A DNA stretch of 15,073 nucleotides from Rodentolepis nana (GCA_900617975.1 UZAE01001126.1:1-15073), one strand, 5' to 3'; positions 1-9,300 are shown, numbered from the stretch's first letter. A program made the numbers and translations. Notes: generated by a model from the sequence alone, not told the origin.

Positions 1-118
1 CCCCCCCTCTCGACTTTTTTCAATTTGATGTTTCTTCCCCTCTGTGAATCCTGAAGTCAACTAAAGGGGTAATGATAACTGCCTAAACACCTGCCATTTG
101 AAATAAATAAATAAATAA
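1..118 (+). mobile_element. Retroposon copy A, 3' end only (cut by window edge)
   Basis: This is the 3' end of the same short retroposon as the copy at 2045-2363, in the opposite orientation. The reverse complement of about 2045-2150 aligns with 1-113 at roughly 85% by eye. Shared landmarks are CTCGAC, CTCTGTGAA, CTGAAGTCAACTAAAGG and TAATGATAACT. The copy ends in a short tandem tail of AAAT units (101-118), as many non-LTR retroposons do. Its 5' part, including any ribozyme, lies left of the window. No coding capacity is visible. Confidence 0.75.
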
Positions 119-984
119 CTACAGTATGCAACAATTATTAATTTTTAAGAAGAAAATCGAACCTGTTATGAAATATATTAAATATCGCCCTACTCAAGGA
201 ACGAAATTACCATAAATCCCAAATTTCGATTCTAATTTGTGAAAAACTTATCTAAAAAATTGATCAATTCAGGAGCTAAATTTTTCACTTTTCACCACCG
301 TGAAGTAACCTCACCTTATCTAAAGGACATTCAATAAGTAATTCTTTTATTCGAACAGCATAATTACATAAAGTACATGCGATCATATTATAACGGCTAA
401 AATGAAGCTATCAAAACCCTACTGAAAATGGGAAACCGTGAGGTCAAAATCTCGCATGAATCGTGTTCATTCACGTTTCGCGTGATGCCGTGGTAGACTT
501 CAAAGCACATGGTGATTTGGGGGGTTAATTTCTCCCCAAAATGAAAAGAAAGTCAATTCAGAATTGGGTGTTTGTTAAATGATGTTTTCGTAAGGAGTCT
601 CGATTTTGCTGCCTAGGAAAATCTACCATGTCCAGCTATCTAACAGATGCTTACTATTGAGCAATCAAATGGAGGAGTAAAATGCAAAAATTACGACCAC
701 CTCGATCCCCCCAAATTAATCTAATATTTATGCATTAATCCCTTTAAGAGGAACGAAATATACTTTGAATCAGCCTGTCAATAACGTTTTCGGTACTCGC
801 CTAGTACAAAATTAATAGGGCCGTTGGGTAAACTTAAACAAGCTAAATGTGTTTTTAACAGTGACCCAATTTCATGGCAGGGCTAAAAAGACTTTACAAC
901 TTTCCATCACGAGGAAGCATCAAAACACTTAGAAGGTAAAAGTTCATTAATCGAGGAAAATATTCATGTTCTAAACGAGGTGGT

Positions 985-998
985 GGGGGGGGGGGGGG
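985..998. repeat. Poly-G homopolymer, 14 nt
   Basis: An uninterrupted run of 14 guanines in otherwise AT-rich DNA. A second run of 11 guanines lies at 1504-1514, and a run of 10 cytosines at 12239-12248. Exact lengths may be affected by sequencing error. Confidence 0.9.
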
Positions 999-1503
999 TT
1001 TCAGAGCAAGTACAAGAACTGTTGGAGTATCAGGAGAGGCCTGCTTGATCGGAATTCCAGAATATTAGCTATGCTGCTATTATAAGTTGAATTGCTTTAC
1101 ATTCTTTCCCTTCCACCTCCTTGCTCTTCATAGAGGAAATTCTGTGCGTCAGGTTCTTACAAGGATTGGAAACCATCATTTTTTCACGTAGCTCTTGATG
1201 TTCCTACTTTCTGGACAAAGTAATCTGCCAATAGGTAAGCCAACGTTGGATTTGTGGTTATCCATCAATAAGGGCCTTCTAACTGCTCTATCAGTTGCGG
1301 AGTCAATGAGATAAGGAATATAAATGAGTGCTTTCTTTCTTTTTCACTTACTTTTCCGTTAGAATTGAAGTTCAAAAATATGAGGAATAGCATGGGTTTG
1401 AAGTACTCTGGGTGACTCTTCATATTTGCTGTTTTTGCGCATTTAATATCTTGTCCTTCTCCACGGAAAGCTGTCCCTTGATTTAATTTCCATATTTCTA
1501 GCT

Positions 1504-1514
1504 GGGGGGGGGGG
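1504..1514. repeat. Poly-G homopolymer, 11 nt
   Basis: Eleven consecutive guanines, the second poly-G run between the inverted retroposon copies. A minus-strand open frame passes through it and reads it as prolines, which makes that frame suspect. Confidence 0.9.
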
Positions 1515-1985
1515 ACTTTGAGGGCTTGTAAGTTGTCCCTTCTGTTTTTCTTCGTCAGGTAGTGACTAGAACGGCCTTCTTTCAATTACCATTCACTTTC
1601 GGAGAGACAATTGAAGATCACTCATATAGAATAATCGTTTCGACAAATATGTCTTCATTACCTTTTCTTGAGATTTAACCAATAACACTTTCCATCTTGG
1701 AGTAGGTTTAAGGTCCACCAGTTGTAGATGAGACTTGAGGATATTTAAGATTACAAAATCATTGGCTAGATCCTTATCATTCACTGTAGGTTAGGTAAGG
1801 GAGATTGCTCGAATGATCTTGTGTAATTTATTTTGGCAGGTGATTAATCTTGGGTCTGGTTATTCAGGTCAGTGGAAGAGGTTACGCGCCATTACCACTT
1901 ACCCATGTTAGTGACTCATCAACTCTTTATATACTGGCCATGAACTTCACTGTCAGAGAAGAGGCAACCACATGTAAATAAATAA

Positions 1986-2005
1986 ATATATATATATATA
2001 TATAT
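1986..2005. repeat. AT dinucleotide microsatellite
   Basis: About ten AT units, 25 bp before the left target-site duplication of retroposon copy B. Confidence 0.9.
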
Positions 2006-2030
2006 TTGATAGTCAAGTGTAAATTAAAAT

Positions 2031-2044
2031 GACAGGTAAAAAAT
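2031..2044. repeat. Left target-site duplication of retroposon copy B
   Basis: The 14-mer GACAGGTAAAAAAT recurs perfectly at 2364-2377. The two copies bracket the 319-bp retroposon. A perfect 14-bp direct repeat at exactly the element ends is the expected trace of target-primed reverse transcription. Confidence 0.85.
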
Positions 2045-2363
2045 TTATTTATATCAAATGACAGGCGTTGTGAAAGTTATCATTAGCCCTTTAGTTGACT
2101 TCAGGCTTCACAGAGGAGGAACATCAAAGTGAAACAAGTCGAGAGGGAGAGGGTGAACAGAAGAGAGTTTCAAAGATGTAAAAGAGACAGACACAAAAGT
2201 GGAAAAGGGTGAGGTGAGTAGTGTGGAAGTTGTCGAATATGACATACAATGGGGTGAGGGTAGTTTGAAGTCAGAAGTCAACTGCCAGCTAATAGACTTT
2301 TTTCCGTATGAGTATACGTTGCCCAGGGTGCACCAGGTGGAGGTAAGTCTATCGCACACCCCA
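2045..2363 (-). mobile_element. Full-length short retroposon copy B with 5' HDV-like ribozyme
   Basis: A 319-bp non-autonomous retroposon read on the minus strand. It is flanked by a perfect 14-bp direct repeat (2031-2044 and 2364-2377). The 5' end (about 2292-2362) matches an HDV-like ribozyme fold, followed by a pyrimidine-rich body and an AT-rich 3' tail near 2045-2053. It shares about 90% identity with copy C over the 5' 143 bp and about 85% with copy A over the 3' 105 bp. No reverse transcriptase and no convincing tRNA-like head are visible, so it must use enzymes supplied elsewhere. A minus-strand open frame crossing it (2108-2410) is broken by a stop in copy C and is not taken as a gene. 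Confidence 0.85.
2292..2362 (-). ncRNA. HDV-like self-cleaving ribozyme, decayed copy (in retroposon B)
   Basis: Same fold as the copy at 14858-14929: P1 from GGGGUGU with GCACCCU, an 8-bp P2 (AUAGACUU with AAGUCUAU), P3 ACC with GGU, the GGGCAA joining strand and a 5-bp P4 with an ACUC loop. Two features are degenerate. L3 reads UCCACCU, so the guanine of the conserved UCC-N-C-G pattern is C. The P4-P2 joiner reads G then As, where copy C has A-C then As, so the expected active-site cytosine is missing. The fold should form, but cleavage should be weak or absent. Confidence 0.7.
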
Positions 2364-2377
2364 GACAGGTAAAAAAT
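2364..2377. repeat. Right target-site duplication of retroposon copy B
   Basis: Perfect repeat of 2031-2044 (GACAGGTAAAAAAT). It lies one base beyond position 2362, the first ribozyme nucleotide, so the inserted 5' end nearly coincides with the predicted self-cleavage site. Confidence 0.85.
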
Positions 2378-2879
2378 AATATTTCTATTCTCCCTCTTTG
2401 AAATTATCATTTGCTGTTATTATTTGGTAGTTAAGGTTATGGCTTCTACGACCTGCCACACACTATATCCCACAATTGGATGACCCTAGAAAGTGTAAGA
2501 ATTTCAATTTTTTTCTTCCACAATAAGTTACGATCTTGCAGATTTTGAAGAAAGCATGCAAAATAGCCGTCGAATATTCGACTGAAACCTGAAGAGAATA
2601 TGTTATTCGGAGATTTACTAGAAATCAGCAAAACTCTAGAAAACAGAGGAAATTTACTCTAATCTCAGATTTATTAAAAATTTTTTAAGTGTGACAAAAT
2701 ATTGTTTTTTTACTGCGGTATTACGCTGACTTCCTAAAGGAGGGATTTCTGACAATTTTTTCGTAACCCATTCCTTACTTCAATAATGAGTTGGTCACGA
2801 CTAATCAGAGTTTGAAACCATCGCGACCTGGCAACGTGATAGTGCGTAACTTAGACACGAATATGCACACAAATATATC
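2378..2879. other. Gene-free stretch upstream of candidate promoter
   Basis: AT-rich DNA with no gene, RNA or repeat that I can support. The small open frames here lack coding character. Confidence 0.5.
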
Positions 2880-3130
2880 TTCGAATCAGCTGCGCAAGCC
2901 AATGGGCACACAGTGCAAATGGGATCGATGCACTTGGAATGAGGGAAGTTGATTGGTGGAGATGAACGGCACACGGGCACGTAATCACATGTGTTTGGAC
3001 GGAGTTGTCCTCTCCTGCCTTCCACTAAGACTACTACTACATATCATCGCTGGTGAATCGTGTCATTTTCTCTCTTTTGCTGCATTGACATCTCTATCTG
3101 CACTTTAAATAGTTCTCGCTTTCGTAAAGA
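2880..3130 (+). promoter_or_regulatory. Candidate promoter of the glutamine-rich/Ig gene
   Basis: This stretch is richer in GC and CpG than its surroundings. It holds an E-box CAGCTG (2887-2892), a CCAAT box (2899-2903), an inverted CCAAT (2952-2956), a second E-box CATGTG (2988-2993) and a TATA-like TTTAAATAG (3104-3112). Together with the preceding C, that TATA-like site is one mismatch from a MEF2 site. E-boxes and MEF2 sites suit a muscle gene. About 70 bases further on lies a perfect splice donor (3179-3184), so transcription could start near 3130-3140. This is inference from short motifs only. Confidence 0.3.
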
Positions 3131-3134
3131 CACG

Positions 3135-3178
3135 CATTTCAGGCACTTTCGACGGAGTATAACAAAATAAGTTCGGAG
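3135..3178 (+). other. Candidate non-coding first exon (5' UTR)
   Basis: The segment runs from an estimated start about 30 bases after the TATA-like motif to a consensus donor, CGGAG|GTAAGT (donor GT at 3179-3180). The next strong acceptor on this strand that leads into coding sequence is at 7042, just before an ATG. A leader exon spliced directly to the start codon would explain why no coding sequence precedes 7043. The left edge is a guess and no transcript evidence is available. Confidence 0.3.
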
Positions 3179-3184
3179 GTAAGT

Positions 3185-3680
3185 TCGAAAGCTAATAAAA
3201 ATTATTAGTTAAATGGGCCTTTAAGTATTATTTAGCTTCCAACTATAAGATAGTTTTATATTTTCTCAATATAAGCGCTATTTAAATTATTTCAGAAAAT
3301 GGTGGCCTATTTCTTTACCAAACTGTTTTTTTGCAAAAATAAAGCTGAAACTCGTAATTTTATAACGTGTCTTGTCCCAAATTTGTACTCTGAAGAAGAT
3401 TAATTTTTTTCTAAGAAAATCATAAATATTTCTGTTTAATAAATAATTATAAAATATTTTATTTATTTATAGTGCAAAAAATGCGTTAATATTCATTTTG
3501 AATGTACTAATAATTGATAGTTGGTATTTATAGCCCGATAATAATTAATTAAATTGAGCGCTGCTCTCATCTCAATTAACTTGAACGATAGGATTTTTGA
3601 GGCCCATAGCGTTCTTATACGCAAAAAGGATTTTTCTTTAAAACGAGCAATCGTATGAAGTAATCTCCATGTGAAAGTTT
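3185..3680. other. Gene-free stretch, start of candidate first intron
   Basis: Very AT-rich, with no open frame of note. A short inverted repeat (AATTGAG at 3552-3558 and CTCAATT at 3571-3577) is the only structure seen. Confidence 0.45.
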
Positions 3681-3920
3681 ATGCCGAAAATAAAAGGAAA
3701 ACAGACGAAATTCGTAAGGTATTCCCTCAAAATTCAGGGTAAATTTAAAAACGACGAATACAAGAAATTCAGACATTCTCGTGACTTCAGAGATAAACGA
3801 CAACTCATAACTGATTTTTTTCCACCCGACATTGTCAAGCGTGTAGAAGATTTATTTTTGGCTTTTATTCAAGAAAAAGAATTCTTTAACATTCCGGATA
3901 AATGCACAATAGTATCTTGA
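3681..3920 (+). CDS. Small hypothetical protein, 79 residues (uncertain)
   Basis: An open frame from ATG to TGA encodes a basic, soluble 79-residue polypeptide. Codon use is mixed and not dominated by AAA/ATA, unlike the other short frames in this AT-rich stretch. It has a lysine/arginine-rich first half and a helix-prone second half (FFPPDIVKRVEDLFLAFIQ). There is an in-frame stop at 3672-3674, so the frame cannot extend upstream without splicing. The start context is poor (T at -3). There is no signal peptide, membrane segment or familiar domain. It lies inside what may be the first intron of the glutamine-rich/Ig gene. It could be a small nested gene, an exon, or chance. I do not recognise it. 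Confidence 0.3.
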   Translation: MPKIKGKQTKFVRYSLKIQGKFKNDEYKKFRHSRDFRDKRQLITDFFPPDIVKRVEDLFLAFIQEKEFFNIPDKCTIVS

Positions 3921-4010
3921 ATATAATACATACAGAAAGTTAAAGGTGTTTGGAATATGGAGTGATAGAAGTGTCAATATTATTAGCCGTATTGATCAAT
4001 GATTTCATTT

Positions 4011-4046
4011 TTGGCCTTAACTTAATAATTAGCAGTTTAAGGCCAA
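4011..4046. repeat. Perfect 10-bp inverted repeat (hairpin)
   Basis: TTGGCCTTAA at 4011-4020 pairs with TTAAGGCCAA at 4037-4046 across a 16-nt AT-rich loop. The 9-mer AATTAGCAG occurs twice nearby. No function can be assigned. Confidence 0.6.
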
Positions 4047-4299
4047 TTAGCAGCACATTTGTTGCGCACCTTTCAGCAGACTACGACCTTATTTAATTAC
4101 CATCTTGTAATCCTGATCGATGGTAACCTTAATTGCTTGATTGGTTGAATAGCAGTCAGCACCATATCGTTGACAAGATCGACGGATATGCTCACGTTGT
4201 CCTATATTTACGAATGTAACATCGTGAGGTTGGGAGAAGTTTTGTTTTAATGATAAAGTGAGGTGGTATTTAAAAGATATTGATTTTAGCAATTAATAT

Positions 4300-7042
4300 T
4301 ACCCACGAGGAAGTAAGGCGTTTGCAAATATCTAGAATAGCAGTACTATGAAAAATAGTATGCATAATTATCATATTGAACAGAGACAGCAATAGTGAAG
4401 ATTAGGGATATTTGAAGAATGGTTATTCATCAAATTATATGGGCGAATTTTGGGTTAGGATAGTATTTATAAATAGGGACTTTTGGGTTTCGAAACAATT
4501 ATAAGGCTAAAACAATTAAAATCTTCACCCTTTATAGTCAGTTGGTTTGCAAAAAAATGGAATTCGAGTAGGTTCCCTCATAAAACTCGAATATATGTAG
4601 TTGCGAAAATTGGAATGAATTCCAAAGTGGGACGAGATTTTTCTTTTCAATTAAATATACATTTTGCGTGTTAAAATTAATTTTTTTAACTTGATAATTT
4701 TTCAGTTCTCACTTCGCTTTTGTACTTGGTCAGAATAATTTCTCTTATAATTTTTTCTGATCCTTTTACGCAAACAAATCATATTTAAATGGATGTTGAC
4801 TTGTGTTTCAAGCAATTTTCTGCAATCTGGTTAACTGTAAAGATTTCGTAAATATTAACTTGGATTGAAGTAACCAACTTTTTTTTGTTGAATGACTCAT
4901 TGTCCCCTCTATGGTTCATTTCTAGTCTTATTGTTCTTTGAGCCCACTTTAACAGACTCTGAAAAATGAGATCCTTGAAGGCTCCTGATCTGCATATCTA
5001 TTGCATTTGCTGTATTCTTTCTCCACAAGATCTCACGCTAATTATGATTACTTGTGAGGTAGATTAGTAGATATCATCATAATGGTGTTTGAAATCAAAG
5101 ACATTACTCAAATTCATATTTGATTTTGCTTCTTATAAAACCTCGGAAATTTTGGAAATTCGGATTTGTAGATAAACTAATCAATAAACGAGCTAAGTAA
5201 GTAAGCCAAAAAGTTATGAGCAAAGTTTCTATTGAAGTACATAATTTCTTACAATAGATGACCACAATACTGATCCTCTTATTTAATTCAAGTTATCATT
5301 AGCTTTCAACAAATAAGCCAAACAATTTCAAATGAGTAATCATTTTGCCTTAGCTTTACGAAAGATATCTTCTTAACTTTTTTAAAAAGATAGCAAAATG
5401 AAAAATAGGTGCTAAAGTACATTTTGAAAAGATATATAAGCATATTAATTTAAAATAATAATGACTAAATTCAGGATAATCAAGTAAACAGTTTATTGAA
5501 ATAATGATTTGGTCAATGGAAAAAGTGTATTAAAAAATTTAAATTGGATTGGGTCTTTAAAAATAATCTAATTGCAGTTTCCCACACGCTTAATCCACCC
5601 AAATTTTATAACCAATAGAAAAATTGGCTGTTCAACATATGTTTGCATCAATAAGGCTTTATTCCTTATAATCGATAAATCTCAAAGTTGGGTATTAATA
5701 GAATTAATGCTATAGATTTTTTACCTTTCTCTACTCTAAAGAAGTCGTAGAGCGATTTTACATTCCTTCAAACTCGTGTTTAGCCTCAAAATGTTGTGTA
5801 AGCTCCCTTCTTTAAAATTGCAATTTTTTTCAAACAGGAGCCTAAAACTCTAGTTTATTGACATCTTTTGACACATTTTTAGCATGTCCACAAATTAAAG
5901 ACCTTTGCTGAAAATTTTAAATTGCTGATTAGGCGATATAATTACATTTGAATTAACACAATTTGATAGATGCCAATTACAATTTATAGAACATAAAACA
6001 CGTTGACTGTGGCATTCTCTAATGCCTTTTTTAACACGTACTCTAAATTATTTACAATTCTTGCTAAATATTCGAAAGAGATGTAAAAATTTTAAATTAT
6101 CTGAATTCTCTAAATACCCCCCTGTCTTCCATAAGGCGATGAACGAGCATGAAAATTTCTACAAGTTTTTTTGATAGAATGCTTTAACCTGTTCGTTGGT
6201 TATCAAGTTGAGCAAAATGTTCTACAGAAAGGGAAATAAAATAATTAACATTTATTTAAATTACGAACACTTTTCCATAAAAAGAGCTGACATGGCACAG
6301 ACATATATCCTGCATTTAATTTTAATATTCATATTTAATATGAAAAAAAGAAAAATATTTCTCAAAATAAGAAAATACTGATAGGAAATAAGTTTGATGC
6401 ACTATGCCGCACTGTTAACACCTTGGTTTTCCCTTGTTTACAATGAATACTGGTATTTCGCCTCATTTCAACGCAGGCAAACGAGACTTTCCCTGAAATT
6501 CTGAATCTGCTCTGAAGAAGTCTTTAAAGACGAAAAAACCCGTCAAGCACTTCTTACTGGGTTTTGTAATCTCGGAGTGAGGGCTGAAAGTATTAATCGA
6601 TTTTACTGCGTTCCATATGATCTAAATTCGTACTTTCTTGTCATGCTAAAAGATAACTCTCACCCCACACCTAATGCATCTAGCAAATGAAAATATATTT
6701 TACTGACAGCTCTCTGTCAATGAAGTCTAACCGATCATTTATTATCGATTATCATACGTCTCAATGAATTTCGATAAGCATTATTGCATTGAAAATCACT
6801 TTATGCGAGCATATTTTTAACTCAATCAATTCAAAATATGTTGGCGATTTCCGACGATTGCAGTTTAATTATAAGAAAAGTGCTACTTCCTTCAGAAAGT
6901 AATAATATATTTAACACATTTACAGTTTCTAACAAGCAGTTAGACCAATTAGCCAATAAATTCGAGTTGATTAGCTTTTTTGCTTATGGTTAAATTTCTA
7001 AGGATTCTAAAAGTGTACTCTAGAAAGTGCTCTTTTCTGCAG
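4300..7042. other. Gene-free stretch, rest of candidate first intron
   Basis: About 2.7 kb of AT-rich sequence without a supported gene. The short plus-strand frames at 4483-4674 and 6196-6381 are lysine/isoleucine/asparagine-rich, as expected by chance at this composition. No retroposon or microsatellite was seen. It ends in a pyrimidine-rich acceptor (TCTTTTCTGCAG, 7031-7042). Confidence 0.5.
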
Positions 7043-8131
7043 ATGGCATCTCAGCAAACCTTCTATACTGGTAGTCAACCCAATCCGCAACAGGGCGGAC
7101 TTATTGTCAAAACAGGAGGGACTTTTATTCAACCGAGCACTGGGACCCATACTACACCCCAAACGATCTACTATACTCAAGGAAGCCAACCACAGGTGAT
7201 TCAATATCAACCTCAACCCTTAACTCAGGCTCAACCTCAATATCAACCTCAACCTCAGATGCAGTCACATCCCCAATATCAGCAACAGCAAATCTACCAA
7301 TCTCCACAGTTTCAACCACAACCAAGTGGTGAGCAATCAACAGTTTACTACTCCCCTCAGTCACAGCCTCAAACAACACAGAACTATTATCAAGCACAGC
7401 CTGCTCAACCTGCTCAAAATAGTCAACAAGTGTACACTGTCGGAGCTTCTTCATACCAGCAAATGCAATCTCAGCCACAGTATCGAAATATGGCACAAAG
7501 TCAGCCTCAGCAGCAGCCTCCACAATCGCAACAACTCTTCTACACACCACCACAACAGTCACCATCACGTGTTATCTACGCCAAATCAACCCAAGGTCAA
7601 TCTGGGGTAACCCCACAATACCAACCTATTCAGCAAGCTTCATCACAAACACGTGTGGAACAATACTCACCTCAAGCTTCTTATCAACCTCAACAAGAAC
7701 AAATTATACAATCTCAAGTTGCAGCAAGACCAGTGGCTTCCCAGCCTCGTCCGGGGCAGCAAGTAAGCTACCAACCTCAGCAAACCGTGTATTCGGCACC
7801 CTCGCAACCTCAGGTAATTAGGGTGAGCCAGAACCCAGTTCAGCAACAGCAACAGCCCTATGTGCAAAATGCGGCTCCTATCGACCGAGGAGCATACCAG
7901 ACGCCAACTGGAGCCAATCAGCAGGCAGGTGTTTATCAACCAATGGGAAAGGCCGTGCCCGTCACCATGGCTACACCCCCGCAGCAGTATCAGCCACCCC
8001 AGCAGCAGAGCCTTTCTCAGTCGGTGCCAACACAACAACACCAACAACAGAGGCCTGTTCCTCAAGCGCAACCAAGACCTCAGCCCCCTCCAAATAGTCC
8101 TACTGGAACTACACCGAAACTCCGTCAACTT
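7043..8131 (+). CDS. Glutamine-rich N-terminal exon of a muscle-type Ig-domain protein
   Basis: This exon encodes residues 1-363 (MASQQ...). About 105 residues are glutamine. Many prolines, serines and tyrosines form recurring YQPQP-like units, with very few charged residues, so the region should be disordered and prion-like. The start chosen is the ATG at 7043, directly after the acceptor CTTTTCTGCAG. The frame is open further upstream, with another ATG at 6986, but that segment looks like the end of an intron. The exon ends at CTT|GTAAGC (donor 8132) in phase 0. The downstream exons at 13035 and 14625 continue in frame into an I-set Ig domain. A glutamine-rich leader before Ig repeats recalls insect sallimus (D-titin), from memory and not by alignment. 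A role in sarcomere or cytoskeleton is inferred from the Ig domain. The antisense frames here are shadows of the CAA/CAG repeats. Confidence 0.8.
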
Positions 8132-8926
8132 GTAAGCGTTTACATTACTACTGATATTTGCATCTTCGTGTCTATGTAAACAACCCCACTTAATTTAGAT
8201 TGTTTAATAATGATCTTAGAATACTTTTGCTATGAGACTTCCCGATATGAATTTCATTTTTTATTTAAAATTTTATTGAGAGGTTGAATGCTTGAAAAAT
8301 ATTTGATTAAATAGAGTATCAATTTTGTTGCTCAACCTAAAATTTCCAAATTCTTTTCTTATAGATCTTTAATAGTACTCCAAAAATCAAAATAAATTTA
8401 ACAACTATGTCATAATAACTGAACTTTATAGTTCCCAGAATACTTTATTTATTTAAAATGAATTTTAATGATAAATGCACGGTTGTGATCTAGGTCAAAA
8501 AATTATACCATGATTTGATATTTAACTAAATTTTCGCTTGGGATACAAGTAAAGAGTGGCCGCTACTATAAGCACATACAATATTAGTTGGCATAAATTT
8601 CTTTTGCGGAAAATTTTCAAAAATCGTCCATTTACCAAATTGGCATGACTCAGTCTTATTCAAAATTTTGCGTTCCTAGAAATTTAAAAAATATTTAGGT
8701 ATCTTGAAAAAAATCGTACCCATGTTTTTTAATAAATTTCGTATAATTTAAATGATCTCGGATACTTTAGGGAGGTCTATATAAATATTAAATAATATAT
8801 TTGCCTTATCTTGTGTGATAAATCTCCACATTTATTGAATTATAATCACTAAGTTTTCTTTACCTAAATCTCTGATTATTAAATATTTTGAATATGTTTA
8901 AGAAATTATTACTTTACCCCAACCAG
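8132..8926 (+). other. Intron, first part (to candidate microexon)
   Basis: Starts with the donor GTAAGC. AT-rich with no gene, repeat or RNA that I can support. It ends at a moderate acceptor (TTTACCCCAACCAG). Confidence 0.6.
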
Positions 8927-8959
8927 ACATGGGATTCATTTTTAACGAACCAATCACAG
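8927..8959 (+). CDS. Candidate 33-nt phase-0 microexon
   Basis: The sequence between acceptor TTTACCCCAACCAG and a perfect donor CACAG|GTAAGT (8960-8965) is 33 nt. The preceding exon ends in phase 0 and the next firm exon begins in phase 0, so this piece can be included or skipped without shifting the frame. It reads 11 residues with no stop (TWDSFLTNQSQ). The donor is as good as those of the firm exons. Chance could produce such a match in a 4.9-kb intron, so this remains a candidate. Confidence 0.4.
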
Positions 8960-9300
8960 GTAAGTACTTTTAAACTATTATTACAAAGGTCGAATTGCAC
9001 TAAAACTGAAGATACTCGATAGACAATTTTGGGCATAACTTCCTTCATTAACTCCTTACGTATAAATAATTTTTTCCAAAAATAGGTCAAATTGCGTCAT
9101 TTGGATAAGCATTGGCTTTATAAGTGCTACTAAGGTGGCACACAAGAGGCGAAGGTGATTTTAGAAATTAATTCTGCTGGCATTCTAATTAAACACATGG
9201 CTAACAGTGCGGCTATAAAAAGGGCATAGTACAATCACCTATCATGAGGGTAAAAATATTCTTCGTCCTCTTCTAATGGTTTTCTCCTCATCTCCGTTGC

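Larger units (their letters stand above)
119..2030. other. Gene-free intergenic stretch between two inverted retroposon copies
   Basis: No gene can be supported here. The stretch is AT-rich with scattered short open frames lacking coding character. It contains two long poly-G runs (985-998 and 1504-1514) and an AT dinucleotide run (1986-2005). It is bounded by retroposon copies in opposite orientations, so their AT-rich 3' tails face each other. Two adjacent minus-strand open frames (1593-1784 and 1265-1585) lie here, but one crosses the poly-G run and neither resembles a known family. Confidence 0.5.

Noticed and set aside
1265..1784. Two adjacent minus-strand frames that might be a decayed transposon gene
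   Set aside because: One frame depends on the length of a poly-G run, and neither shows reverse-transcriptase, integrase or transposase motifs.
2292..2363. tRNA-derived SINE head, hammerhead ribozyme or spliced-leader RNA at the retroposon 5' end
   Set aside because: No convincing A and B boxes, no CUGAUGA...GAAA hammerhead core and no Sm site were found. The HDV-like fold accounts for nearly every base.
2108..2410. Minus-strand 100-codon frame running through retroposon B
   Set aside because: It crosses the ribozyme and continues outside the element past the target-site duplication. The same frame in copy C hits a TAA inside P2, so it is not conserved.
2801..3025. Cysteine-rich 74-codon minus-strand frame
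   Set aside because: Nine cysteines looked interesting, but the spacing fits no family I know. The region is better explained as a CpG-richer upstream region.
4089..4292. Minus-strand frame with protein-like composition
   Set aside because: It begins at TTG, has no ATG near its start, and no good acceptor precedes it on that strand. No family was recognised. It could be an exon but cannot be supported.
6196..6381. Plus-strand 61-codon frame
   Set aside because: It is dominated by lysine, isoleucine and asparagine, as expected by chance in AT-rich DNA, with no other support.
6980..7042. Longer N-terminus starting at ATG 6986 (or TTG 6980)
   Set aside because: The 57-63 bases upstream end in a textbook pyrimidine-rich acceptor exactly before ATG 7043, and their composition is intron-like.
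7007..8135. Several long open frames on both strands overlapping the glutamine-rich exon
   Set aside because: They are shadows of CAA/CAG-rich coding sequence. Their leucine-, valine- or histidine-rich composition follows from the repeat, and the frame chosen joins in phase to the Ig exons.
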